Source: Mycobacterium sp. GA-0227b | GTDB lineage: Bacteria > Actinomycetota > Actinomycetes > Mycobacteriales > Mycobacteriaceae | Direction: 5' to 3' | Length of the DNA stretch: 64,000 nt | Assembly (NCBI RefSeq): GCF_001499855.1 | Contig: NZ_LQIK01000023.1 | Span: forward strand, 310,001 to 374,000 | Part shown: piece after piece, positions 25,304 through 33,558 of the stretch | Layout: every line of letters starts with the position of its first letter | Position numbering within the stretch: the stretch's first letter is position 1 | Position numbers and translations under genes: made by a program | Notes under the pieces: generated by a model | Database searches by the model: none | Told to the model about the DNA's origin: nothing | The model's input: only the letters and a program-made list of their open reading frames with translations

Positions 25304-25403
25304 TGGCGGACCTTGGTGAATGGCGATGGCCCGGTCGAAAACCCACTGCAACCGATCTACCGGGGCTTTTACCATGCACACGGCTGGGCGTCGGCCGAAC
25401 TTC

Positions 25404-25439
25404 TGGTAGCGTCTACCAAACATCTGGTCGGGGCGACCA
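25404..25439. promoter_or_regulatory. Two tandem 15-bp inverted repeats, probable operators of the double TetR
   Basis: TGGTAG-CGT-CTACCA at 25404-25418 and TGGTCG-GGG-CGACCA at 25425-25439. Both are perfect 6-3-6 inverted repeats, each followed by AACA, and their centres are exactly 21 bp apart, two turns of the helix. They end 34 bp before the start of the double-TetR gene. The pairing of two operators with a protein that has two DNA-binding domains suggests autoregulation. Confidence 0.7.
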
Positions 25440-25473
25440 AACAGATGACGGGAGACGGTTCCTTGGAGGTGCT

Positions 25474-26769
25474 GTGGGGCGTCCACGCGTGACGCCGAAG
25501 GCCGACCTCGCCGTTCACGCCGGCCACTCGTACGACGACGGAACCCGCCGTACCGAGATCCTGCACACCGCGGCGTCTCTGATCGCCACCTCCGGCCTGC
25601 GGACATCGCTTCAGGAGATCGCCGATGCCGCAGGCATCCTGCCGGGCAGTCTCTACCACCATTTCGAGTCCAAGGAAGCGATCCTCGTCGAATTGCTCAG
25701 GCGCTACCACGCCGACTTGGACCGCATCGCGGAACAGGCGCAGCGCCGACTGGACGATCCGACGTCGCTGTCCGCGTTCGACCGCCTCGTCGACCTCGGT
25801 GCGGCGATTGCGCAGTGCGCGGTGACCCACCGTGCGGCGCTGCAGATGACGTTCTACGAGGGACCGTCGTCCAATCCCGAACTGACCGCACTGGCGCAGC
25901 AGCGCCCGACCGCGATTCTGCAGGCGATGCTGCAGACGCTGCGCGCTGCGAGATGGAGCGGGTATGTCCGGGCCGACGTGGACCTGCCGGTGCTCGCCGA
26001 CCGCATAGTCCAGACGATGCTGCAGGTCGGCCTCGACGTCATACGGCACAAGGCAAGTGCGGACAGGGCGGCCACTCTGCTGTGTCGGATCCTGCTGGAG
26101 GGTCTGGCCACGACACCCATTACCGACGCGGCGTTGGATGCCTCCCCCGCCTTCGTCGCGGCCGATGAGGTCGTGCGGTCCTGGGAAGAACTCGACGACC
26201 CCGATGACAAGGGTGCACACATCCGCGCCGTGGCCAGGGCGGAGTTCGGACGCAGGGGCTATGAGGTCACCACGATCAGAGACATCGCCTCGGCGGCGGG
26301 GCTGGGCACCGGCACGGTCTACCGGCTGATCGGGTCGAAAGACCAGTTGTTGGTCTCGATCATGCGGTCGTTCGGTGAACGGGTCGCCCAGGGCTGGACG
26401 AGCGTGCTCGGCTCGAGTTCCTCCCCCGTCGAGAAGATCGATGCGCTGTCGTGGATCAACACCAACGTGCTGGACCGCTTCGGGGACGAGTTCCGCATCC
26501 AGTTGGCGTGGATGCGTCAGTCACCACCGGATACGCCCAATCCCGGCTGGCTCTTCACGAAACGCATCAAGCAGATGAAAGCGCTTCTCGCCGAAGGGAT
26601 CCACTCGGGCGAGATCAAAATCGACAGCCCGTCGAACGAGATGCTCGCCCGCGCGGTGATCGGCGTCGGGTGGATTCCGGAGAACATCCTGCATGACCTC
26701 GGGACGCGCGCATCCCAGGTTCACATCCGCGACACGCTGTTGCGGGGAGTGACCAACCGCGACAACTGA
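25474..26769 (+). CDS. Double-domain TetR regulator (two TetR units fused)
   Basis: 431 residues, twice the usual TetR size. Unit 1: residues about 24-75 form a TetR DNA-binding domain (TEILHTAASLIATSG, helix-turn-helix SLQEIADAAGILPGSLYHHF), then a helical domain. Unit 2: a second DNA-binding domain at about 245-295 (IRAVARAEFGRRGYEVTTIRD, IASAAGLGTGTVYRLIGSK) and a second helical domain. The GTG start has a GGAGG site 5 bases upstream. It faces away from the norD-like gene across a gap holding site C and two tandem palindromes, and is the obvious candidate controller of the 14-30 kb locus. Its end abuts the convergent P450 gene. Confidence 0.9.
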   Translation: MGRPRVTPKADLAVHAGHSYDDGTRRTEILHTAASLIATSGLRTSLQEIADAAGILPGSLYHHFESKEAILVELLRRYHADLDRIAEQAQRRLDDPTSLSAFDRLVDLGAAIAQCAVTHRAALQMTFYEGPSSNPELTALAQQRPTAILQAMLQTLRAARWSGYVRADVDLPVLADRIVQTMLQVGLDVIRHKASADRAATLLCRILLEGLATTPITDAALDASPAFVAADEVVRSWEELDDPDDKGAHIRAVARAEFGRRGYEVTTIRDIASAAGLGTGTVYRLIGSKDQLLVSIMRSFGERVAQGWTSVLGSSSSPVEKIDALSWINTNVLDRFGDEFRIQLAWMRQSPPDTPNPGWLFTKRIKQMKALLAEGIHSGEIKIDSPSNEMLARAVIGVGWIPENILHDLGTRASQVHIRDTLLRGVTNRDN

Positions 26770-27966
26770 TCAGCCGACGATCATCGGGAGCTTGCCCCAG
26801 CCCCGCACACTCGAGGTGTGCGCCATCGCGGCATTCTCGTAGTCGACCTCCCACTCGGGCCACCGGCTGAGCAGTTCTTCCAGTGCGACCCTGGCCTGCA
26901 TGCGGGCCAGTGAGGAGCCCAGGCAGAAATGCAAACCCTGTCCGAACGACAGATGTGGCCCGGTGCGGTGAATGTCGAAGCTCTCACCATCGCGGTAGTG
27001 CCGCTCGTCCCGGTTGGCCGATCCGTTGAGCAGCAACATGATCGAGCCTTCGGCAATCGGCTGCCCGCGGCATACGGTGTCGCGGGCGACATAGCGTGCC
27101 TGCACCGGCGAGGGCGCCTGGTATCGCAGCACCTCTTCGATGGCCCCGGGAATCAGGGAACGGTCGTCGACGAGTTCGCGTCGCTGTTCGGGATGCTCGG
27201 CGAGTACTTGGGCGATGAATCCGATCAGCCGGGTCGTCGTTTCGTTGCCGGCACCGGCGATCATGCTGGTATAGGTCAGGACTTCGATGCGGGTCAACGG
27301 TCGCAGCTGTCCGTCCTCCTCGATCTGCGCATTGAGCAACTGGGTCATCAGATCGTCGGATGGATGCTCGGCACGCCACTCGATGTAGTCGGCGAAAAGC
27401 TGGTACGAATTCTCGAAGGTCGCCGCCGACACCGACCGGAAGCTGCCTTCCTTCAGCCCGATCGACGCATCTGTGTTGTCCCGGATCTGCTGCTGCCCTT
27501 CCTCGGGTATGCCCAGGAGATAACCGATAGTCCGCATCGGGATCAACGCGCCGAAATCCGAGATCACATCGAACCGTGAGGCGCCGGCCAGTGCATCAAG
27601 CGCCCGGACACAGAACTGACGGGTCAGCGGCTCGATGGCCTCCATCCGCCGGGGCGTGAAAACCTTGGACAGCACCCGCCGATGGAGATCGTGAAGCGGC
27701 GGGTCTTCGAAGAGGATGACGCCGGGCGGCACTTCGACGCCGCTCATGATGACGTCCATCGTGGTGCCCCTGCCGGACCGGTAGGTGTCCCAGTTGTGAA
27801 GCTCGCGCGCGACGTCCTCGTAGCGACTCAACGCATAAAAGTTGTATTTCTCGTTGTGGTAGAGCGGCGCTTCGTCCCGCATCCGTTTCCAGATCGGGTA
27901 CGGATTGTCGTCAATCGCGAAATCGAACGGGTCGTAATACAGGTCGACGGTGTGTGCGCCGGTCAT
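26770..27966 (-). CDS. Cytochrome P450 (third)
   Basis: 398 residues. I-helix AGAGNETTTRL, K-helix EEVLR and haem loop FGQGLHFCLG are all canonical. It is the last gene of a three-gene operon (LLM oxidoreductase, DapB-like reductase, P450). Its sequence differs clearly from the other two P450s of the locus, so they are not recent duplicates. It is a class I P450 needing external electron donors not encoded here. The stop codon is directly adjacent to that of the double-TetR gene on the other strand. Confidence 0.95.
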   Translation of the reverse strand: MTGAHTVDLYYDPFDFAIDDNPYPIWKRMRDEAPLYHNEKYNFYALSRYEDVARELHNWDTYRSGRGTTMDVIMSGVEVPPGVILFEDPPLHDLHRRVLSKVFTPRRMEAIEPLTRQFCVRALDALAGASRFDVISDFGALIPMRTIGYLLGIPEEGQQQIRDNTDASIGLKEGSFRSVSAATFENSYQLFADYIEWRAEHPSDDLMTQLLNAQIEEDGQLRPLTRIEVLTYTSMIAGAGNETTTRLIGFIAQVLAEHPEQRRELVDDRSLIPGAIEEVLRYQAPSPVQARYVARDTVCRGQPIAEGSIMLLLNGSANRDERHYRDGESFDIHRTGPHLSFGQGLHFCLGSSLARMQARVALEELLSRWPEWEVDYENAAMAHTSSVRGWGKLPMIVG

Positions 27967-28009
27967 CGGGTCATCCCTCGGGTCGGCATGTCCAGATCTC
28001 CTTTGTGAA

Positions 28010-29083
28010 TCAATCGAATGCGTGGCGCGGCAGGGTGTTCGGTAGGTCCAATGAGCTCAGCAGGCCCGAGGGAGCCGCAACGACATAGGGAATGGCATTG
28101 ACCACCCGCATCGCGGTGGCGGTCATCGCCGCGTGGCCCGCGGCGTGCCCCTGCCCCGCCCCGACATTCATCGCGCAGTGAATGTCGGGATCGCCCTCGA
28201 TGTCGACGCGGTATGTCGCGTCGAACTCCGAAGCGAGCCACTCCGGCGCGACGTCGCGTGCCATCCGGATGATGTGCTCGACAACGATGGCCTCCCGGCC
28301 GTTGACCACTCCGGCCGCCCGGGTGCTGACTGCGCCGCAGGTGCCCGCCTTGATCGTGCCGAAGGCCACCTCGATGTCACGATGGGTGCGGCGGCGGTCC
28401 AGTGTTCCCCGGACCTCATCGACCTCGACATCCAGTCCCGCGGCCATCAGGCAGATCGGCGCTCGCCATGCCATTTCGATGAAACCCGGTGTCTTCAACA
28501 GCGGTTCGAAGTCGAGCGGGCGACCGAAGCCCATGCCGTTCATCATCACGTCGGCCACCGGATAGTGATCGTTGAGCGCGACCTCGGTGACCTTGAGGCA
28601 GCGGATCTTTTTCGACTGAGTCGCAAGCGACAGCGCGAGCTCGTCGGAGCCGAACCCAGGGAAGATGCCCGACGCATAGAACGACGCATCACCCGTCCTG
28701 GCCGCATCTTCCATCTGGGCACGCCACTCGGGCGAGTAGTACGCCGGCGGGTACACCAGGCTGGTCGACGACGTCGACACGACGTTGATCCCCGCTTCGA
28801 GCAAGTTCAGATAATCGGGCACGGCTCCCGCGTCGCGTTCGGGGCCGCTGGCGGCGTACACCACACAGTCGGGCCGCAGCGCGATGAGCGCCGCCCGGTC
28901 GTTGGTGGCTGTCACTCCGATCGGGTCGATACCGGCGAGCACGCCCGCGTCTTTGCCGACTTTCGTCTCCGAATGCACCCACACCCCAACGAGTTCCAGG
29001 TCGGGTCTGCCGCGGATCGCGTCGATGGCGATCGAGCCGACGCCGCCCGTCGACCAGACCACGGTTCGCAGCGGAGATGTCAC
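28010..29083 (-). CDS. DapB-like NAD(P)H-dependent oxidoreductase
   Basis: 357 residues. The N-terminal Rossmann fold has TVVWSTGGVGSIAIDAI and the WVHSETKVGKDAG loop of dihydrodipicolinate-reductase-like proteins. The C-terminal half belongs to the dehydrogenase group related to 2,4-diaminopentanoate dehydrogenase, frequent in mycobacteria beside P450s and F420 enzymes. A housekeeping DapB role is unlikely given length and context. Substrate unknown; a reductive or oxidative step on the same compound handled by the locus is inferred. It lies 15 bp after the LLM gene and 43 bp before the P450 gene. Confidence 0.8.
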   Translation of the reverse strand: MTSPLRTVVWSTGGVGSIAIDAIRGRPDLELVGVWVHSETKVGKDAGVLAGIDPIGVTATNDRAALIALRPDCVVYAASGPERDAGAVPDYLNLLEAGINVVSTSSTSLVYPPAYYSPEWRAQMEDAARTGDASFYASGIFPGFGSDELALSLATQSKKIRCLKVTEVALNDHYPVADVMMNGMGFGRPLDFEPLLKTPGFIEMAWRAPICLMAAGLDVEVDEVRGTLDRRRTHRDIEVAFGTIKAGTCGAVSTRAAGVVNGREAIVVEHIIRMARDVAPEWLASEFDATYRVDIEGDPDIHCAMNVGAGQGHAAGHAAMTATAMRVVNAIPYVVAAPSGLLSSLDLPNTLPRHAFD

Positions 29084-29098
29084 AGATCCTCCTCTCGG

Positions 29099-30067
29099 TC
29101 ACGCACGCTCGGACGCCATCACAGCGCGTTCCAGGTACGGCCACGCGACATCGGGTGGGACACCGCCGCAGAGCGGCAGAAGCGGCAGTGGCTTGCCGCC
29201 CCGGACGTACGCGGCGGCCTCGTCGATGGTGAAGATCCGGTAGGGGCCCTGTGGATCTCGCAGTGCGGCGACGGTGTCGGCTCGCGAGATGCTGGCCACC
29301 GAGTCGTCGCCGTGTCGGTATGACGCCGCCGTCACCGCGTCGTGCAGCAGATGTGGTCCGAGCTCAGCCCAGGCGGCATCCACATCGTCGGCGACGAATA
29401 CCGTTGTGGGCGCACCAGGTTCCGGAAACTGAATGATGCCCGGCTCGTGCCCGTTGGCGCGGCACTCTGCTTCATAAAGCTCCTTCAGTGCCGACGACGC
29501 GGTCTGCGCGATGAAGCCCAGCCCGTGCCTCGCGGCGCGCCGCGCTGCGGCTTTGCTGCCGCCGGCGACGAGCATGATCGGGCCACCGACCGTGACGGGT
29601 GCTGGTGTGACGTGTATACGCCTGCCGCCACGGTCGACCGGCTCACCCGCGAGCAGCAGGCGAAGAAGCGCCAGCGACTCATCGGCCACCTTGCCGCGCC
29701 CGGCCATCTCGACGCCGAAATGCTCGTATTCCTCGGTGCGGTGTCCGATGCCGAAGGCATACGACACACGGCCCTTGCTGATGATGTCCAGGACGCTGAT
29801 CTCCTCCGCCAGCCGGACCGGGTCCCAGAACGTGATCGGCACCGCCGCCAGCAGGATCGCAAGCTGCCGAGTGCGGGCGGCGATCGCCGATGCGAGGATG
29901 AGCGGCACCGGCAGGTGGCCGTCGTCGGCGCCATGATGCTCGGACAACACCGCGATCAGCGCACCGCGCGTCTCCGTCCACGCGCACATGTCGATGGCCG
30001 CTGCGCACAGGTCGCTCACGGCTGCGCCGCTGGCTGGCGCGCGCATGTCGAACCGCAAGGTGAACAT
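29099..30067 (-). CDS. LLM-class (luciferase-like, probably F420-dependent) oxidoreductase
   Basis: 322 residues of the bacterial luciferase-like TIM-barrel family: LSEHHGADDGHLPVPL near residue 43, ISKGRVSYAFGIGHR, and PIMLVAGGSKAAARRAARHG. The EHH motif and the GIG stretch are typical of actinobacterial LLM enzymes using F420, though FMN cannot be excluded. It is first in the three-gene operon, with the shared 15-bp element 43 bp upstream of its ATG and a second palindrome-like site 12 bp further out, so it may receive two regulatory inputs. Confidence 0.85.
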   Translation of the reverse strand: MFTLRFDMRAPASGAAVSDLCAAAIDMCAWTETRGALIAVLSEHHGADDGHLPVPLILASAIAARTRQLAILLAAVPITFWDPVRLAEEISVLDIISKGRVSYAFGIGHRTEEYEHFGVEMAGRGKVADESLALLRLLLAGEPVDRGGRRIHVTPAPVTVGGPIMLVAGGSKAAARRAARHGLGFIAQTASSALKELYEAECRANGHEPGIIQFPEPGAPTTVFVADDVDAAWAELGPHLLHDAVTAASYRHGDDSVASISRADTVAALRDPQGPYRIFTIDEAAAYVRGGKPLPLLPLCGGVPPDVAWPYLERAVMASERA

Positions 30068-30110
30068 CAGCGCTGAATCATGACCGGAGGGCTCACTTCG
30101 ACCGACTATA

Positions 30111-30125
30111 ACCTAATTTTTGTTC
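30111..30125. promoter_or_regulatory. Shared 15-bp element, site D
   Basis: ACCTAATTTTTGTTC on plus, GAACAAAAATTAGGT in the sense of the LLM operon, 43 bp before the LLM start codon. The sequence right after it in that sense reads TATAGT, a possible -10 element. Confidence 0.7.
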
Positions 30126-30136
30126 TCTCTTGATGA

Positions 30137-30154
30137 TAATAGTGAATGCTATTC
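30137..30154. promoter_or_regulatory. Degenerate copy of the 13.66-kb palindrome
   Basis: TAATAGTGAATGCTATTC matches the 18-bp core of the palindrome at 13663-13680 at 14 positions and keeps the AATAG...CTATT symmetry. It lies 12 bp beyond site D, upstream of the LLM operon, so the TetR encoded at 13717 may also act here. Confidence 0.45.
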
Positions 30155-30209
30155 TAAGCTGGCGTACTCAGCTCGGTCGACCTACCGGTGACCATCCCGC
30201 GGCACGCGG

Positions 30210-30689
30210 TCAACTCACGCGGGTCAGCGTGAACGGCATCTCGATGTCGAGCACCTTGTTGAATCCGCAGGCGCCACTGGGACCCTCGGTCTTGTCCCAC
30301 CCGACGTACTTGTTGGGGTCCTGCGGATAATCCAGCCAGAACACCCACGCCTGTTTGCCCGGGTAGGCCGTACCGTCGATGCACGGCTCCCAGTCCGGGA
30401 CCGTCCGGCTGACCTTCCACCGGCCGCTCATGTACACCAGATCCGCGCTCCAGCCCTGATCGCTCTCGACCCGACCGGTGCAATCCTGATACGTCGTACA
30501 CGTCGAGGTGATGGTCCACGTCTGCGTGACGCTTGCCTCGTCGTGACGCGAATCGTTGGTCTTCGCCCACCGGCCGTCGGAGAACGCGGTGAAGACGCCG
30601 TTGATCGCGACCTCGTTCTGCGCCTGCGCGGGGGGCGCGAAGTGGACGGCCGCGATGATCGTCGCCGCGATCGTCAACGCCCGGATCAC
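30210..30689 (-). CDS. Exported protein at the end of the mce operon
   Basis: 159 residues from a GTG at 30689 that overlaps the mceF stop (GTGA). The signal peptide is VIRALTIAATIIAAVHFAPPAQAQ, cleaved near AQAQ. The mature part has five or more cysteines (STCTTYQDCTG, EPC, ACGF) and ends with a repeated aromatic pattern. I recall similar small exported proteins in mycobacterial genomes, but assign no function. Being last in the mce operon, it may be a periplasmic accessory to the Mce complex. Confidence 0.7.
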   Translation of the reverse strand: MIRALTIAATIIAAVHFAPPAQAQNEVAINGVFTAFSDGRWAKTNDSRHDEASVTQTWTITSTCTTYQDCTGRVESDQGWSADLVYMSGRWKVSRTVPDWEPCIDGTAYPGKQAWVFWLDYPQDPNKYVGWDKTEGPSGACGFNKVLDIEMPFTLTRVS

Positions 30690-32398
30690 TGTGCGCCTCC
30701 CTCGTAGATCAGCTCCTGCCACGACTTCGGGGTCTGCACGAGATCGGTTTGGCGGCCGACGTTTCCGTCCGGTGTCGCATACCGGCCGGTCTGCGGATCG
30801 TAGTGCGCGATGGCGACGGACGGACTCTCCGCCGGACCTGTGGTGGCAGAACTCGGTGTCGCGGGCACCGCCCCCGGCGGGGGCGCCGACCCCTCCGCCG
30901 GCTGCGGGCCCTGCGCCGCCGGTCCGTGTGGAGTCGCAGGCTGCGGTGCAGTCGCGTTGGCACCTTGCTGGTCCACCTCCCGCGACACCAGGGGCGGGAT
31001 GGCGTTCGGCGGCAGCGAGGGCATCTGTGCACCGGGCGCCAGCGGCGGAGGCGGGATCGGCGGCAGCGGACCTCGCGGGACGGCGCCGGGCGGAAGTGGC
31101 GTGCCCTCGAGCGGCGCGAAGAGGTTTTCGTCGGCCCTGACCCGATCGTCGGGAAGCACGCCCTGTGCGATGAGGTTCGGGTCGATGGGATACGCGCCCA
31201 GCGAGTGTTGGCGCATCGCGAGCGGCTCATAGGGTTTGTCGCTGTAGCACAGCTCGACGGTGGGCGCCCGCTTACCGGGAACCCCCATGCACGGCGCGTT
31301 GCGCGCACCCCGCACGACGATCGGCGAGTCCTGAGGCAGCTTGCAATACAGACCGTCTGGCGTGTCGATCGTGGTCTGGTCGTCGGGGCTACGCCACTCC
31401 GAGGGCGGCAGGAACCCGACGGTACAGGGGTTGGGGTCGGCCATCTGAATACGGAAGTCACCCAGGGGGATACCGGTGGGATTGTTGTGGGGAGCGGACG
31501 AATGCACGTTTGCCACGAACGGCGGGAACAGCACAAGCACCTGTTCGAGCGAGGGCCGATAAGTCACCGCCACCTGACCGATGGTGGTCATGTTGGCCAA
31601 CAGCACCGGCAGGGTCGGCTTGATCTGCTCGAGCAGTCCGGAGACCTCGTTCGCGGCGGCGGGGCCCTCCTCCAGCAGTGTGCGGATCTGCGCGTCGTCG
31701 GCCACGACCTGGCCGGTGATACCGGCAAGGCTGGAGGCCCACAGACGAAGCGCGTCGGTCGAGCGGGCCTGCGAGTCCAGCAGGGGCACGGAGTCTTCGG
31801 CCAACGTCGCCGAGCGGGACGCGTCCTTGTTGAGGGCTTCCGAGAGTGTGGCCGACGAATCTACCAGGGAACCCATGTCGAAACCGGCCCCGCTGAACGC
31901 TTTGTACGATTCGTCGATCAACTCGGATAGTTGGCCCTCGGGGATGCTGGCGATCAATGTGTTCACCTGCTCCAGCATCGGGCTCACCGGCTGCGGAATC
32001 GTGGTGTCGGCCATCGGGATCACCGATCCGTCTTCCAGATACGGTGGAGAGTCGGTGCGCGGAAGCAGTTCTACGTACTGCTCACCGACGGCTGACACAC
32101 TGCGCACTTCGGCCTGCAGATCGGCCGGGATCCTGGGTGACGTGTCGAGCCGCAGCGTCGCGGTGGCCCGGGTGCGGGACACATCCATCTCGGTCACCTT
32201 GCCCACCTGCACACCGCGATAGGTGACGTTGGCGAATCGGTAGAGACCGCCGGACGAGGGCAACTCCAGTGTGACGGTGATCTTCCCGATGCCCAGCAGG
32301 GTGGGCACCTGCATGTAGGCGAACACCATCGCGACCACGCCGATGATCGACGCGATCGAAAAGATCACGAGCTGGATGCGCACCATCCGCGGGAGCAT
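30686..32398 (-). CDS. mceF: Mce-family protein MceF
   Basis: 570 residues from the ATG at 32398, which shares one base with the mceE stop (TGATG). One N-terminal membrane helix (VRIQLVIFSIASIIGVVAMVF) is followed by the MlaD/MCE beta-barrel domain (LELPSSGGLYRFANVTYRGV, about residues 40-115). A long helical region follows, then a proline-rich tail (PLPPIPPPPLAPG and PLPPGAVPRGPL) ending in QTPKSWQELIYEGGAQ. MceA-F subunits form a hexameric needle that carries lipids across the periplasm. As the longest subunit with the proline-rich end it fits position F. Confidence 0.9.
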   Translation of the reverse strand: MLPRMVRIQLVIFSIASIIGVVAMVFAYMQVPTLLGIGKITVTLELPSSGGLYRFANVTYRGVQVGKVTEMDVSRTRATATLRLDTSPRIPADLQAEVRSVSAVGEQYVELLPRTDSPPYLEDGSVIPMADTTIPQPVSPMLEQVNTLIASIPEGQLSELIDESYKAFSGAGFDMGSLVDSSATLSEALNKDASRSATLAEDSVPLLDSQARSTDALRLWASSLAGITGQVVADDAQIRTLLEEGPAAANEVSGLLEQIKPTLPVLLANMTTIGQVAVTYRPSLEQVLVLFPPFVANVHSSAPHNNPTGIPLGDFRIQMADPNPCTVGFLPPSEWRSPDDQTTIDTPDGLYCKLPQDSPIVVRGARNAPCMGVPGKRAPTVELCYSDKPYEPLAMRQHSLGAYPIDPNLIAQGVLPDDRVRADENLFAPLEGTPLPPGAVPRGPLPPIPPPPLAPGAQMPSLPPNAIPPLVSREVDQQGANATAPQPATPHGPAAQGPQPAEGSAPPPGAVPATPSSATTGPAESPSVAIAHYDPQTGRYATPDGNVGRQTDLVQTPKSWQELIYEGGAQ

Positions 32399-33558
32399 CA
32401 GCCACCACCCGCCGGTTCCCACGGCGCGGGTGCGGCATTGGGAATCGGACCGAAGGGCGGCGAGGTACCAACGCCCAGAGGGAATTTGGTGTAATACTCG
32501 TCGTACCCAGGATCACCCGGCGCGGGTATCAACGATGCACGGTCCTGCCCGAGTGCGGTGCCGAGCAGCAGTCCACGCTTGAGCCGCGGATTCGTCCAGT
32601 CGACGGTGACGAAGAGGTTCACGTAATCCCCGCGCACCCCGCGGTCGATCAAGTTCTGGGTCAACGGGAACGTCGGCAGCCACGCCAGCGCCGTGTCGAT
32701 CTCGGCGCCCACGTCGGCTAGTGCGCGCAGCGTCGGCTCCAGGTTCTTCAGATTCGTCACGAGGTCGGCCTGCGTGTCGTTGATCAGGCCGGAGACCGTG
32801 TCGCTGAACTGCCCCAACCGATTCAGTGCGGTGGTGAAGTTGGGCCGTTCGCGGATCAGGACGTCGAGCGCGGGCGGGATCTTGTCGAGTGCCCGGGTGA
32901 GCACCTCCTGTTCATCACCCAACCGCTGCGAGAACCTGTTCAGTTCGTCGATGGTGGCGATGATGTTGTCGCGCTGTTGGTAGAGGGTCCCGACGAAGGT
33001 GTCCAGCCGGGCGATCAGGTCGCGCACGGTTCCCTGGCGTCCCGACAGCGCGGTGTTGAAGTTGGCGATGATGTCGCCGATCTGGCCCAGTCCCCCGCCG
33101 TTGACCACCGCCGCCAGGGACGACAGCGTCCGTTCCGTCGACGGGTAGGTCGACGTCTTGTCGAGACCGATGGTGGCGCCCGGACGGAGCCTGCCACTCG
33201 GCCTTTCACCCGGCGGCGGGTCCAGCGCCACGTGCATGGAGCCCAGGAGGCTGGTCTGGCCGACCGTGGCGACGGCATTGGCGGGCACCGCGACGTCGGG
33301 CTTGACCGAGATCTCGAGGTCGATGTGCCAGCCGTGCAACGTCATCCTGCCCACGCTGCCGACCACGACGTCGTCGATCATCACGGGCGAATTCGATTCC
33401 AGCGTCCCGACGTTGGCGAGTTCGACGCGGTAGACGTGGGCGTCCGGCCCTCGGCCCACTGCGCCCGGCAGCGGCAGCGAGTTCACCCCTTGGAACGAGC
33501 ACCCGGTGAGCGTCAGCAGCAGGGTCAGCCCCGCGGCCACCGTACGACGGCCGATCAT
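32398..33558 (-). CDS. mceE: Mce-family lipoprotein MceE (LprK-like)
   Basis: 386 residues from the ATG at 33558 (ATGA overlap with mceD). The signal peptide ends in a lipobox LTLTGC, so it is the lipid-anchored Mce subunit, as in all mycobacterial mce operons (LprK/LprL/LprM type). The MCE domain spans roughly residues 45-120 (YRVELANVGTLESNSPVMIDD, VGSVGRM), followed by the helical needle segment and the conserved VTVDWTNPRLKRG end. The longer ORF back to 34596 is a frame inside mceD and is rejected. Confidence 0.92.
   Translation of the reverse strand: MIGRRTVAAGLTLLLTLTGCSFQGVNSLPLPGAVGRGPDAHVYRVELANVGTLESNSPVMIDDVVVGSVGRMTLHGWHIDLEISVKPDVAVPANAVATVGQTSLLGSMHVALDPPPGERPSGRLRPGATIGLDKTSTYPSTERTLSSLAAVVNGGGLGQIGDIIANFNTALSGRQGTVRDLIARLDTFVGTLYQQRDNIIATIDELNRFSQRLGDEQEVLTRALDKIPPALDVLIRERPNFTTALNRLGQFSDTVSGLINDTQADLVTNLKNLEPTLRALADVGAEIDTALAWLPTFPLTQNLIDRGVRGDYVNLFVTVDWTNPRLKRGLLLGTALGQDRASLIPAPGDPGYDEYYTKFPLGVGTSPPFGPIPNAAPAPWEPAGGG

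Noticed and set aside
25304..25403. A small ORF between site C and the tandem operators
   Set aside because: No frame of useful length with a ribosome site is present; the region is better read as regulatory DNA.
30137..30154. Remnant of a mobile element or att site at the palindrome-like sequence
   Set aside because: No transposase, integrase or direct repeats surround it; a regulator site similar to that at 13662 explains it better.
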